This document shows, one piece after another, positions 1 through 7,695 of a stretch of DNA of 14,317 bases. The notes under the pieces were generated by a model. The model ran no database searches, was not told where the DNA came from, and was given only the letters and a program-made list of their open reading frames with translations. Each line of letters starts with the position of its first letter. Position 1 is the stretch's first letter. Source of the DNA: Kiritimatiellia bacterium (GTDB lineage: Bacteria; Verrucomicrobiota; Kiritimatiellia; SLAD01); contig SLAD01000363.1 of NCBI GenBank assembly GCA_007126995.1, positions 1 through 14,317 on the forward strand, in the 5' to 3' direction. A program made the translations under genes and the position numbers.

Positions 1-1
1 C

Positions 2-283
2 GTGAATTTGATTCCGCATTTGACGGGCGAGATCGATACGCCGCCCCATGAACAATTATTCTGGAAGCGCGCTGCTCATAGTACGGTTCGACGTGGGGAC
101 TGGAAGCTGATTAATGACGACACGAGGCCGATGCTGTTCAATCTGCGAGAGGATATCAGCGAAACAGAGAATCTGGCTGACCGATACCCCGAAAAGGTTA
201 CGGAACTACAGGCGGCGATTGCCGAGTGGGAAAAGATCCATACACCCCGTCTCTGGGACACGGGATGGACCGTCGACAATTAG
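2..283 (+). CDS. Sulfatase, C-terminal fragment (5' end outside window)
   Basis: This is the last 93 codons of a longer gene; the frame is open to the left edge, so the GTG at position 2 is internal and not a start. The fragment has the look of the C-terminal subdomain of type I (formylglycine-dependent) sulfatases: an NLIPHLTGE stretch, FWKR, then RRGDWKLI, then LFNLREDISETENLA, in the usual order. That last run is typical of arylsulfatase-like enzymes. The catalytic CxPxR core is outside the window, so neither activity nor substrate can be checked. The galT gene starts 9 nt after the stop, and the following genes encode galactose catabolism and an agarase-like enzyme. I therefore infer a role in removing sulfate from a galactan. 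The family call is fairly sure; the substrate is a guess. Confidence 0.8.
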   Translation: MNLIPHLTGEIDTPPHEQLFWKRAAHSTVRRGDWKLINDDTRPMLFNLREDISETENLADRYPEKVTELQAAIAEWEKIHTPRLWDTGWTVDN

Positions 284-292
284 GAGCAACGA

Positions 293-1342
293 ATGAACAC
301 GGATGACCTCAATCAACCGCATCGGCGCTATAACGCGCTGACCGGCGACTGGATCTTGGTCTCACCGCATCGCACCCAACGTCCGTGGCAAGGGCAGCAG
401 GAAAAGCAAGGCGGCGATGATCGGCCTGAGTACGATCCGTCCTGCTATCTTTGTCCCGGCAACGAACGGGCAGGCGGCGAGCGCAACCCGGATTACGAGG
501 AGACGTTCGTCTTTACCAATGATTATGCAGCGGTCTTGCCGGAGAAGGCTGAGCTGGGGTTTGCCGACAATGATCTGCTGCGCGCGGACGGTGTGCGGGG
601 AACCTGCCGCGTCATCTGCTTTTCGCCGCGACACAACCTGACGCTGCCGGAAATGTCACTCGACGCCATTCGCGGCGTGATCGACCTGTGGGCAAGGGAA
701 ACCGCGGACCTCGGACAAACCCATCGCTGGGTACAGGTGTTCGAGAACAAAGGCGCCGTGATGGGTTGCTCCAATCCCCACCCGCACGGACAAATCTGGG
801 CGACGGACTCGCTGCCGAACGAGCCCGCCAAGGAGGATGCCCATCAACGCGCCTACTTCGAGCAACACGGCACCGTCCTGCTGATGGATTATATCGACCT
901 GGAATGCCAACGACAGGAGCGCATCGTGGAGCAGAACGACGACTGGCTGGCCCTAGTCCCCTTCTGGGCTGTCTGGCCTTTCGAAACGCTGTTGCTGCCT
1001 CGGCGCCACGTCCTGCGGATGCAGGATCTAGAGAACAGGGAACGTACCGCCTTGGCCGACATCCTGAAGAAACTACTCATTCGCTATGACAACTTGTTTG
1101 AGTGCTCGTTCCCCTACTCCATGGGCTGGCATGGGGCTCCCATGGGGGGCACACCGGACGCTGAAGTTCAGCACTGGCAACTGCATGCCCACGCCTTTCC
1201 GCCCCTGCTGCGGTCGGCCACCGTTAAGAAATTTATGGTGGGATACGAGATGCTGGCGGAAGCGCAGCGCGATTTGACCGCAGAACAGGCCGCAGAACGA
1301 TTGCGGAATGTATCCGATATACACTATAAAGAGCGGCCATAA
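293..1342 (+). CDS. galT: Galactose-1-phosphate uridylyltransferase
   Basis: Transfers UMP from UDP-glucose to galactose-1-phosphate, giving UDP-galactose and glucose-1-phosphate (Leloir pathway, cytoplasm). The 349-aa product is full length for the family. The catalytic motif H163-P-H165-G-Q167 is present, almost at the E. coli numbering (164-168), with H165 as the expected nucleophile. A C51-x2-C54 pair and H114 in FSPRHN match the metal-binding site of class I GalT. The C-terminal half contains the H-W-Q-L-H-A-H element expected of the second HIT-like repeat. The ATG at 293 is preceded by a GGAG ribosome binding site that overlaps the stop of the sulfatase gene, so the two are probably cotranscribed. 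galE follows after 53 nt. Nothing appears broken. Confidence 0.96.
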   Translation: MNTDDLNQPHRRYNALTGDWILVSPHRTQRPWQGQQEKQGGDDRPEYDPSCYLCPGNERAGGERNPDYEETFVFTNDYAAVLPEKAELGFADNDLLRADGVRGTCRVICFSPRHNLTLPEMSLDAIRGVIDLWARETADLGQTHRWVQVFENKGAVMGCSNPHPHGQIWATDSLPNEPAKEDAHQRAYFEQHGTVLLMDYIDLECQRQERIVEQNDDWLALVPFWAVWPFETLLLPRRHVLRMQDLENRERTALADILKKLLIRYDNLFECSFPYSMGWHGAPMGGTPDAEVQHWQLHAHAFPPLLRSATVKKFMVGYEMLAEAQRDLTAEQAAERLRNVSDIHYKERP

Positions 1343-1357
1343 ATGTTCTACAGGATC

Positions 1358-1378
1358 GGGTGGCGAGTTCTCGCGCCC
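1358..1378 (+). other. Imperfect hairpin in the galT-galE spacer
   Basis: GGG at 1358-1360 and GCGA at 1363-1366 can pair with TCGC at 1371-1374 and CCC at 1376-1378, leaving a small loop and an internal mismatch. It is the only structured element in the largest spacer of the galactose operon. It has no T-run after it, so it is not an obvious terminator. It could be a processing or stability element, or chance. Confidence 0.22.
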
Positions 1379-1395
1379 TTACAGGGAGAATCTGA

Positions 1396-2376
1396 ATGAA
1401 AATATTGGTTACCGGAGGCGCGGGCTATATCGGCAGTGTCGCCGTTGAGGAATTGATCAAGGCCGGTAAATCGGTGGTCGTACTCGACAACCTTTCGCTC
1501 GGTCACCGCGTCGCCGTGCATCCCGACGCGCAGTTGGAGGTGGGCGACTTGTCGGATCGCGCCTTCATTGACCGCGTCCTGAGCGAACATAAGCCCGACG
1601 CCATTATGCACTTCGCCGCTAAATCGCTGGTGGGCGAATCCATGCAAAACCCAGACCTCTATTTGGGCGACAATGTGGTCAACGGGCTGAATCTGCTGAG
1701 CTCGATGGCTCAGCACGGCGTCACCAAATTCATTCTGTCTTCGACCGCCAACCTGTTTGACCAGCCGGAGAACATTCCGATCACCGAAAACGAACGCATC
1801 ATTCCGGGCAGTCCCTACGGTGAATCGAAATACTTCATTGAGCGCATGCTGCACTGGTATTCGACCATTTACGGCATTCGCTATGCCTGCCTGCGCTACT
1901 TCAACGCCGCCGGCGCATCCGCAGAGCGGGGCGAGGATCACGACCCGGAATTGCACCTGATTCCGATTGTACTGCAAGTGGCGCTGGGCAAGCGCGCGAG
2001 CGTGAAGATGTTTGGTGATGACTATGACACGATCGACGGCACCTGCGTCCGCGACTACATCCACATTGTCGACTTGGCCCAAGCCCATATTCTAGCACTC
2101 GACGCTTTGGAGAACGGTAACTGCGTGTACAATCTCGGCAACGGAGCGGGCTATTCGGTTAAGCAAGTGATTGAGACCGCGCGCGAGATCACCGGACATG
2201 AGATTCCGGCAGAAGTGGCTCCGCGACGGGCCGGCGATCCGGCGATCCTGGTCGCAGGCAGTGAAAAGATTCGTAAGGAGCTAGGTTGGCAACCGCGCTT
2301 TCCGGAACTGCGCGAGATCATTGCCAGCGCATGGCGCTGGCATCAAGCGCACCCGGATGGCTATCAAGATAAGTGA
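1396..2376 (+). CDS. galE: UDP-glucose 4-epimerase
   Basis: Interconverts UDP-galactose and UDP-glucose with tightly bound NAD, in the cytoplasm. The 326-aa protein is an extended short-chain dehydrogenase. The N-terminal Rossmann motif TGGAGYIGS (residues 6-14) binds NAD. The catalytic YxxxK is Y141-G-E-S-K145. The usual SSSAT(V)YG segment is replaced by SSTANLFD, so a threonine stands where the family's active-site serine lies; Ser and Thr are interchangeable there. The C-terminal part carries the RYFNAAGA and RDYIHIVDLAQAH segments typical of GalE. The ATG at 1396 has an AGGGAG ribosome binding site about 9 nt upstream. galK begins 7 nt after the stop. Besides its role in galactose breakdown, this enzyme can make UDP-galactose from UDP-glucose, which matters for the WbaP-type transferase on the other strand. 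Confidence 0.96.
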   Translation: MKILVTGGAGYIGSVAVEELIKAGKSVVVLDNLSLGHRVAVHPDAQLEVGDLSDRAFIDRVLSEHKPDAIMHFAAKSLVGESMQNPDLYLGDNVVNGLNLLSSMAQHGVTKFILSSTANLFDQPENIPITENERIIPGSPYGESKYFIERMLHWYSTIYGIRYACLRYFNAAGASAERGEDHDPELHLIPIVLQVALGKRASVKMFGDDYDTIDGTCVRDYIHIVDLAQAHILALDALENGNCVYNLGNGAGYSVKQVIETAREITGHEIPAEVAPRRAGDPAILVAGSEKIRKELGWQPRFPELREIIASAWRWHQAHPDGYQDK

Positions 2377-2383
2377 GTAAATC

Positions 2384-3523
2384 ATGTCGTTAAAAGACCA
2401 AGTCATCGCAGATTTCACCCAGCGCTTTGGGGCTCCGCCGGATGTTGTGGTTCGTGCGCCGGGTCGGGTAAACCTGATTGGCGAACATACCGATTACAAC
2501 GAAGGCTTCGTTATGCCGCTGGCGATTGATCGCCACACGTGGATCGCACTGCGACCCCGTTCCGACGGCACGGTTTTCCTTCACTCCATGGATCATGATG
2601 CATCCTGCACGTTTGGTCTTGCGCAGCTCAGCAAAGACAGGGGCTGGCAGGAATACCCCAAGAGCGTAGCGTGGGCACTACATGACGCCGGCTACACCTT
2701 AACGGGGTGGGAAGGCACCACGATCTGCGACGTTCCCTTGGGTGCCGGGCTTTCCTCATCCGCCTCGTTCGAACTGGCGATTGCGAAGGCCTTCGCTGAA
2801 GTATCCGGGTTCCCGTGGGACGCGCCCAAAATGGCGCTGATTTCACAACAAGCGGAAAATCAGTGGGTCGGCGTCAATTGCGGCATCATGGATCAGATGA
2901 TCTCGGCGGTCGGCCAGGCGGATCACGCGGTGCTGATTGATTGCCGGTCACTCGAAGCCACTCCCCTGCCGCTACCGTCCGGCACGTCGGTGGTGATTTT
3001 AGATACGACCACCCGCCGCGGATTGGTCGACTCGGCCTATAACGAGCGTCGCCAACAATGCGAGGAGGCCGCTGCGTTCTTTGGCGTCAAGATGCTGCGC
3101 GACGTGACCTTGGATCAATTCACCGCGCGGGCCGACCAACTATCCGATACGACCCGCCGACGGGCCCAGCACGTGATTTCCGAGAATGAACGCACGGTGG
3201 CCGCGGCCGACGCCATGCAGCGAGGGGATGCGGTCGCGTTGGGCCAACTCATGAACGAGAGTCATGACAGCTTGCGGGACGACTTTGAAGTAACCAATCA
3301 GGAACTGAACGAGATTGTGGATCGTTCGCGCGAAATAGAAGGATGTTTAGGGGCCCGCATGACCGGCGCCGGTTTTGGCGGTTGCGCGGTGGCGCTCGTG
3401 CAGTCCGAACGAGCCGCTGACTTTGTTGCGTCCGTGACAGCGGCCTATCATGACGCCACCGGGCTGCTCCCTTCCGCCTATGTTTGCCAAGCATCCGACG
3501 GCGCAAGTGTCGTCGCACGTTAA
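2384..3523 (+). CDS. galK: Galactokinase
   Basis: Phosphorylates alpha-D-galactose to galactose-1-phosphate with ATP. The 379-aa product is close to the 382 aa of the E. coli enzyme. All three GHMP-kinase motifs are intact: the galactokinase signature GRVNLIGEHTDYN (residues 27-39), the phosphate-binding loop PLGAGLSSSAS (118-128), and the C-terminal TGAGFGG (327-333). The catalytic base is expected at D170 in GIMDQM. The ATG at 2384 lies 7 nt after the galE stop with only a weak purine-rich ribosome binding site, so translation may be coupled to galE. The end of the gene carries a strong ribosome binding site for galM that overlaps its TAA stop. No anomaly was seen. Confidence 0.97.
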   Translation: MSLKDQVIADFTQRFGAPPDVVVRAPGRVNLIGEHTDYNEGFVMPLAIDRHTWIALRPRSDGTVFLHSMDHDASCTFGLAQLSKDRGWQEYPKSVAWALHDAGYTLTGWEGTTICDVPLGAGLSSSASFELAIAKAFAEVSGFPWDAPKMALISQQAENQWVGVNCGIMDQMISAVGQADHAVLIDCRSLEATPLPLPSGTSVVILDTTTRRGLVDSAYNERRQQCEEAAAFFGVKMLRDVTLDQFTARADQLSDTTRRRAQHVISENERTVAAADAMQRGDAVALGQLMNESHDSLRDDFEVTNQELNEIVDRSREIEGCLGARMTGAGFGGCAVALVQSERAADFVASVTAAYHDATGLLPSAYVCQASDGASVVAR

Positions 3524-3528
3524 GGAGG
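3522..3528 (+). promoter_or_regulatory. Ribosome binding site deciding the galM start
   Basis: AAGGAGG overlaps the galK stop codon and lies 8 nt before a GTG at 3537. This supports the GTG over an ATG at 3450, which lies deep inside galK and has no such site. Confidence 0.85.
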
Positions 3529-3536
3529 AGGCATCT

Positions 3537-4607
3537 GTGGAACGGAATGCGTTTGGCGAGAATTTCCGCGGCGAGCCGGTAGTTCGTTACACCCTCTCAA
3601 ATAACAACGGGCTCAGCCTGTCCGTCATGAATCACGGGGCCACCCTGCTTTCGCTGCTTTTCCCGGGAACAGATGGCGCGCCCACAGATATCATCCTCGG
3701 GCACGACACGGCCGCGCAATACGATGCCGATTCGGCCTTTTTCGGTTCGGTCGTCGGCCGCTATGCCAACCGCATTCGTAACGCGCGCTTCACGCTGGAC
3801 GAGCAGACCTACCGCTTGGCCGCCAATCACGGTGCGCACACGCTGCATGGCGGGTTTGATGGCCTGGACAGTCTCCTGTGGCAGGAGGGCCCAGGTACCG
3901 GGGCGGGCCAACTGGAATTACAGTGCAGCAGTCCGGATGGTGATCAGGGCTTTCCCGGTCAACTGGATGTGTCGGTGATTTACCGGCTCACCGACGAGAA
4001 CGAGCTGCAAATCGAATACCGCGCACAGACCTCGCGCCCCACACCCGTCAACCTAACGCATCATGCCTATTTCAACCTGCGTGGGCACGATGCCGGCGAT
4101 TGCCTCGACCACCTGCTGACCATTGCGGCTGACGAGTTCCTGTCTGTCGATGACCAACTGATCCCGACCGGCGAACGGCGGGCCGTGGACGGCACCCCCT
4201 TCGATTTTCGCCGCGCGCGGCGAATCGGCGACGGCATCGAATCACCAGACGCGCAGATTGGACTTGCAGGGGGCTATGATCATACGTTCTGTCTACGCCC
4301 TGCACCCGCTAATGCGCTCCGCGAAGTGGCCCGCGTGCGGGAACCGCAGAGCGGACGACAAATGATCGTGTCCACCACCGAGCCCGGCGTCCAGCTTTAC
4401 ACCGGCAATCAGCTACAAGACCGATTAATCGGGAAAGGCGAACAGCCCTATCGCCCCTATAGCGGGTTCTGCCTTGAAACGCAGCACTTTCCTGACAGCC
4501 CCAATCAAGCGGGCTTTCCCAATACAATTCTTCGACCCGGAGAAACCTTTGAGAGCATGACGTCTTATCGAATCGAAATTCCCGCCCGAGCGTCAAAGAC
4601 AACGTGA
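3537..4607 (+). CDS. galM: Aldose 1-epimerase (galactose mutarotase)
   Basis: Interconverts the beta and alpha anomers of galactose, supplying the alpha form used by galactokinase. With the GTG start the protein is 356 aa, near the family's usual 340-350. Seen in order are the GRYANRI segment, the histidine-rich NHGAHTLHGG, a second catalytic-histidine region LTHHAYFNL, the aspartate-containing GGYDHTF, and a late glutamate region LETQHFPDSPN, which normally provides the catalytic base. The frame stays open upstream to an ATG at 3450 inside galK, but the ribosome binding site and the homologous N-terminus both favour 3537. The TGA stop overlaps the ATG of the downstream agarase-like gene, so the two are probably translationally coupled. 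A cytoplasmic location is expected, as no signal peptide is visible. Confidence 0.93.
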   Translation: MERNAFGENFRGEPVVRYTLSNNNGLSLSVMNHGATLLSLLFPGTDGAPTDIILGHDTAAQYDADSAFFGSVVGRYANRIRNARFTLDEQTYRLAANHGAHTLHGGFDGLDSLLWQEGPGTGAGQLELQCSSPDGDQGFPGQLDVSVIYRLTDENELQIEYRAQTSRPTPVNLTHHAYFNLRGHDAGDCLDHLLTIAADEFLSVDDQLIPTGERRAVDGTPFDFRRARRIGDGIESPDAQIGLAGGYDHTFCLRPAPANALREVARVREPQSGRQMIVSTTEPGVQLYTGNQLQDRLIGKGEQPYRPYSGFCLETQHFPDSPNQAGFPNTILRPGETFESMTSYRIEIPARASKTT

Positions 4608-6709
4608 TGTGTGAAAACAACAACCATGCCTCAGACCAAGGCTACGCTCGGCATCTTTTCCTCGTCTGGCAAACACTGCTCATCTTTTTTCTCGCTGCCA
4701 GTACCATTTTGTCCGCGTTAGCTACGGAAACGGGAGATAATCTAGAGGTGACGGAACAGATGCAGGTTGACGCTTCGGGACCGGCGAAACTCCTACGCGA
4801 GTCCGATACAGGAGTCGTGCTGGTGCTGGAGGAGGAAAGTGGCAGCACGATGGTGACGTTTGATCTACAGGCGGAGCCACTGGATTTAGCAGACTTCGTG
4901 TACCTGAGCGTCCGGCTGGACAATCATTCCGACGCGACACTAGACGTGCGGATATCCGGCGAAGGCGAACAAGCGGGTAAATGGCCGGTGCGCCTGAATG
5001 GCCGGTTCATTCTCCGCTCTGGTGAACAAGATGCACTATTGAATGTGCTGGTGACCCGGCCTGCCCTCCCACGTGATCATCCGCTCGTTAAGACGTTCGG
5101 CAACTTATACGGCTTGCCGGGTGGGCATCATCGCCATTGGGATTATGTTAAGAACGACTTGTTCACCCGCGTCCGTGTAAAGGTCGAGTGGGCGAACGCT
5201 TCACGGGAACAACGCATCCATATCAGCCGTCCTTTCGGAACGGGGGCGTACACATCGGATCCGGCCATACTCGACGGATTCGACTTCCCGGTCGTCGATA
5301 CGTTCGGCCAATTGCGTTGGCAAAACTGGGAAGGCAAGGTTGCCAGCGAGGAAGAGCTCCGCGTCGATGCCGAGAAGGATTTGGCACGAGCGGCGAAATT
5401 CACCGATTTCGGACCGCAGCGCAGCCGGTTCGGTGGATACAAGGGCGCTGCCCGCCATGACGCGTCTGGATTCTTTCGCGTAGAAAAAATTGATGGGCGC
5501 TGGTGGTTCATCGATCCAGGAGGCCATCTCTTTTGGTCAATTGGGGCCAACACAATGGCTGGCGGCATAGTCACGGAGGTCTCGGGACGTGAGTCCTTGT
5601 TTCCGGAAGGCCTGAGTGGGCAAGTCAATTTTCATCATCAGAATCTGATCCGCAAATATGGCGAAACGGATTGGGTATCCCAACACGTTGATGTCACAGT
5701 CGGACGGATGAAGGAATGGGGACTGAACACCGTCGGGGCCTGGGCAAGAAGAGCGCTATTTGAGACGGGCCAAGTCCCCTTCACCATTCAACTGCATCCT
5801 TTTACTACCTGGGTTGGCCCCATTCGCGGCATGGTCGATCCCTTCGACCCGCACTTTAAGGAATCGCTCGAGCAGCAGCTATCCCGCTTTGCCGAAACCC
5901 ATGCCGAAAACCCGTGGCTGGTGGGAATATTTATTCACAATGAACTGCCATGGAATAACGGCATCGCACTCGGCGAAGCCATCATCAACAGCCCGGAAGG
6001 GCTGCCTGCCCGCAAAGCCGCGCTGGCGCACCTGCGGGAACGCTATGAATCGATCGCCGACTTGAACGAAGCGTGGGGCACCGGGTTCACGGATTTCGAG
6101 GTCATTCAAGCACAGGATTCGTCAAATCCCGAGTACACGGCGGACATCACCGCCATCATGGAGCAATTTGCTGAGGCGTACTTCCGGATCAGTCGCCATG
6201 CGATGAGGCAGCATTTTCCGAATCACCTCTATTTAGGCTGCCGGTTCCACACGCGGAACCCGATCATTACGCGGATCGCTTCCCGCTATATGGATGTCAT
6301 TAGCGTGAATTACTATGAATACGGATTATCCGAATTCCGGCTGGAGACAGAAGTTAGCCGACCGATTCTGATCGGCGAGTTCCATTTCGGCGTTCCAGAC
6401 TTTGGTCATTGGGGACAAGGCCTGCGCATGGCCGCCGATGCCCGCAATCAGGCCGACCTCATGCGCACCTATTTCCACGAGGCGCTCCGGCATCCGGACA
6501 TGGTGGGCGCGCATTGGTTCGCATGGGCCGACCAGCCGGTCACCGGTCGCTATGACGGGGAAAACTTTGGCATTGGGCTCGTCTCCATCTCGGATCGCCC
6601 CCACCAACTCCGTGTCCAGACGCTCCGCGAGATCTCGGAGAAGGCCTACCAAATTCGTCGCTCCGGAGTGGACCAACCGACATCACCACCCGAGTCTACG
6701 TTGCCCTGA
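4607..6709 (+). CDS. Secreted GH50-type agarase-like glycoside hydrolase
   Basis: Predicted exported beta-galactan hydrolase of 700 aa. An N-terminal signal sequence has its hydrophobic stretch at about residues 17-38 and ends near ALA. Next comes a beta-rich, carbohydrate-binding-like domain (about 45-225). From about 228 the sequence follows GH50-like agarases: a D-T-F-G-Q start, then SGFFRVEKIDGRWWFIDPGG, then GHLFWSIGAN, leading into a clan GH-A barrel. The likely acid/base is E446 in IHNELPW and the likely nucleophile E591 in LIGEFHFG. GH50 enzymes of known activity are beta-agarases; the exact substrate here (agarose, porphyran or another beta-galactan) is inferred only. The ATG at 4607 shares a base with the galM stop (TGATG); a GTG one codon earlier is the alternative. 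Placement after a sulfatase and the Leloir genes supports use on a galactose polymer. Confidence 0.75.
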   Translation: MCENNNHASDQGYARHLFLVWQTLLIFFLAASTILSALATETGDNLEVTEQMQVDASGPAKLLRESDTGVVLVLEEESGSTMVTFDLQAEPLDLADFVYLSVRLDNHSDATLDVRISGEGEQAGKWPVRLNGRFILRSGEQDALLNVLVTRPALPRDHPLVKTFGNLYGLPGGHHRHWDYVKNDLFTRVRVKVEWANASREQRIHISRPFGTGAYTSDPAILDGFDFPVVDTFGQLRWQNWEGKVASEEELRVDAEKDLARAAKFTDFGPQRSRFGGYKGAARHDASGFFRVEKIDGRWWFIDPGGHLFWSIGANTMAGGIVTEVSGRESLFPEGLSGQVNFHHQNLIRKYGETDWVSQHVDVTVGRMKEWGLNTVGAWARRALFETGQVPFTIQLHPFTTWVGPIRGMVDPFDPHFKESLEQQLSRFAETHAENPWLVGIFIHNELPWNNGIALGEAIINSPEGLPARKAALAHLRERYESIADLNEAWGTGFTDFEVIQAQDSSNPEYTADITAIMEQFAEAYFRISRHAMRQHFPNHLYLGCRFHTRNPIITRIASRYMDVISVNYYEYGLSEFRLETEVSRPILIGEFHFGVPDFGHWGQGLRMAADARNQADLMRTYFHEALRHPDMVGAHWFAWADQPVTGRYDGENFGIGLVSISDRPHQLRVQTLREISEKAYQIRRSGVDQPTSPPESTLP

Positions 6710-6942
6710 CGTCGTGAGATCAAGGCACAGGATGAGGTGTCGCTTGCCACAGGCAGAAACTAGAACCCACGATAATGGCGAGCGAGACGATGACGGCCAC
6801 TGCTCTATAGGGTTGCGGTATCTATCTCATGATGCTGACGCGGCACCCTGGGCCTACATGAACGCAAGAGCATGTTGGTGAAGCAATCGCCTTACGGCGA
6901 CCCTACAAGAATGATGACGGCAAACCTAGTGATTAGCTGTGC
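6710..6942. other. Convergent intergenic gap, no convincing gene
   Basis: This 233-base interval separates the ends of the two convergent operons. I see no coding region with a ribosome binding site or a recognisable product, and no strong intrinsic terminator. The only compact hairpin is described separately. A + strand open frame running in from inside the agarase gene to 6881 is a shadow. Confidence 0.6.
6887..6900 (-). terminator. Possible weak terminator hairpin after the EpsI-like gene
   Basis: Read on the - strand, TCGCC-GTAA-GGCGA forms a 5-bp stem with a GNRA-type tetraloop, followed by TTGCTT. It sits about 43 nt beyond the stop of the last gene of the exosortase operon. The stem is short and the T-run poor, so this is only a candidate. 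Confidence 0.2.
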
Positions 6943-7695
6943 TCAAGACTCTGAAGTCAGCGCCATTTGCGGGTAGATGGTTTGGATGAAGGCATCTATT
7001 TCATCCGCGTACGGGCCCTGACGAGCGCCGGAAACCGATATGTAGGCCCAGCGATGCGCCGTGTTGTGAATGATGCGATCGTAGCCCATCCAGAACATAC
7101 GGGCGTAGTGCGAGTGCGTTTCGCGGCCCTGCCCCACAAACCAGTAGGCGTAATAGAACGGGTGCTCGTTCTGTTGACCGTCCGGACCACGCCAGCGCCG
7201 CAGCATGTCGAGCACCTGCACGCGCAAATCGTCGCGACCATCCAGCGGCACGTCGTGCGACCATTCCCGCTCAATCTCTTGTCCCTGCCCGACCAAACAC
7301 AACTGCGGCCGGTGAATACTGGACCGGTCCGCGCCACTGAGCACGATCGACGCCACCACAGTGGCGCCCGACGGGTGCTGATACGACTTCTTCAAGATGA
7401 CCGTGTCGCCCGGCAAGACCCGCCGCTCATCAACGCTCATCATATAGAGCTCCGCACCGCAATCGGGACACGTATCACGATCTTCCAGGTCCTCGGCAAA
7501 GAAGGTGCGTTGATGCTCGGGATTCTGGCAATAGCGAATCTCGCGACCGACCCATTCACCCACCTCGTCCGGGAGGTAGACTTGGATACCTGCTTCGTTC
7601 GTCATGTTGACGTCCACCGTGAACGCCAACACCAACGACGTTAAGGCCATCAAGCCGATGACGATGAAATAGGGCTTAAATTGGCGTGCTTCCAT
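6943..7695 (-). CDS. EpsI-like exosortase-associated protein with zinc-ribbon-like insert
   Basis: About 250 aa. A single N-terminal membrane anchor (residues about 9-27) is followed by an extracytoplasmic domain. It carries the hallmark of EpsI / exosortase C-terminal associated proteins (DUF3485 type): SIHRPQLCLVGQG at 126-138, close to the family's HxPExCLPxxG, with C133 conserved. Partners of this type are encoded next to, or fused to, exosortases; their exact role is unknown. Unusual is C56-x4-H61 followed by C76-P-D-C79-G, which looks like a metal-binding knuckle inserted before the core. The start is chosen at 7695, with AGAGAGG about 10 nt upstream; an ATG at 7704 is possible but leaves almost no space to that site. 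The gene overlaps the end of the exosortase gene by 46 nt in another frame. The family call is good; the role of the cysteines is inferred. Confidence 0.8.
   Translation of the reverse strand: MEARQFKPYFIVIGLMALTSLVLAFTVDVNMTNEAGIQVYLPDEVGEWVGREIRYCQNPEHQRTFFAEDLEDRDTCPDCGAELYMMSVDERRVLPGDTVILKKSYQHPSGATVVASIVLSGADRSSIHRPQLCLVGQGQEIEREWSHDVPLDGRDDLRVQVLDMLRRWRGPDGQQNEHPFYYAYWFVGQGRETHSHYARMFWMGYDRIIHNTAHRWAYISVSGARQGPYADEIDAFIQTIYPQMALTSES

Noticed and set aside
1348..2088. Long - strand open frame (246 aa) opposite galE
   Set aside because: galE is unmistakable on the + strand over the same bases. The antisense product shows no family motif and no ribosome binding site was seen, so it is a shadow of GC-rich codon use.
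3450..3536. Upstream ATG extension of galM into galK
   Set aside because: The extension overlaps conserved galactokinase sequence and lacks a ribosome binding site, whereas GTG 3537 has AAGGAGG at good spacing.
6402..6881. + strand open frame extending past the end of the agarase-like gene
   Set aside because: Most of it is an alternative frame of the agarase-like gene; the part beyond 6709 is low-complexity coding noise with no start signal.
6967..7644. Long + strand open frame (225 aa) opposite the EpsI-like gene
   Set aside because: The EpsI-like motif HRPQLCLVGQG is on the other strand; the + strand product is arginine- and histidine-rich without a recognisable domain.
7650..7695. Programmed -1 frameshift fusing exosortase and the EpsI-like protein
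   Set aside because: The frames are in the right relation, but the overlap holds only CAATTTA and no true slippery heptamer; normal initiation at 7695 explains the layout.
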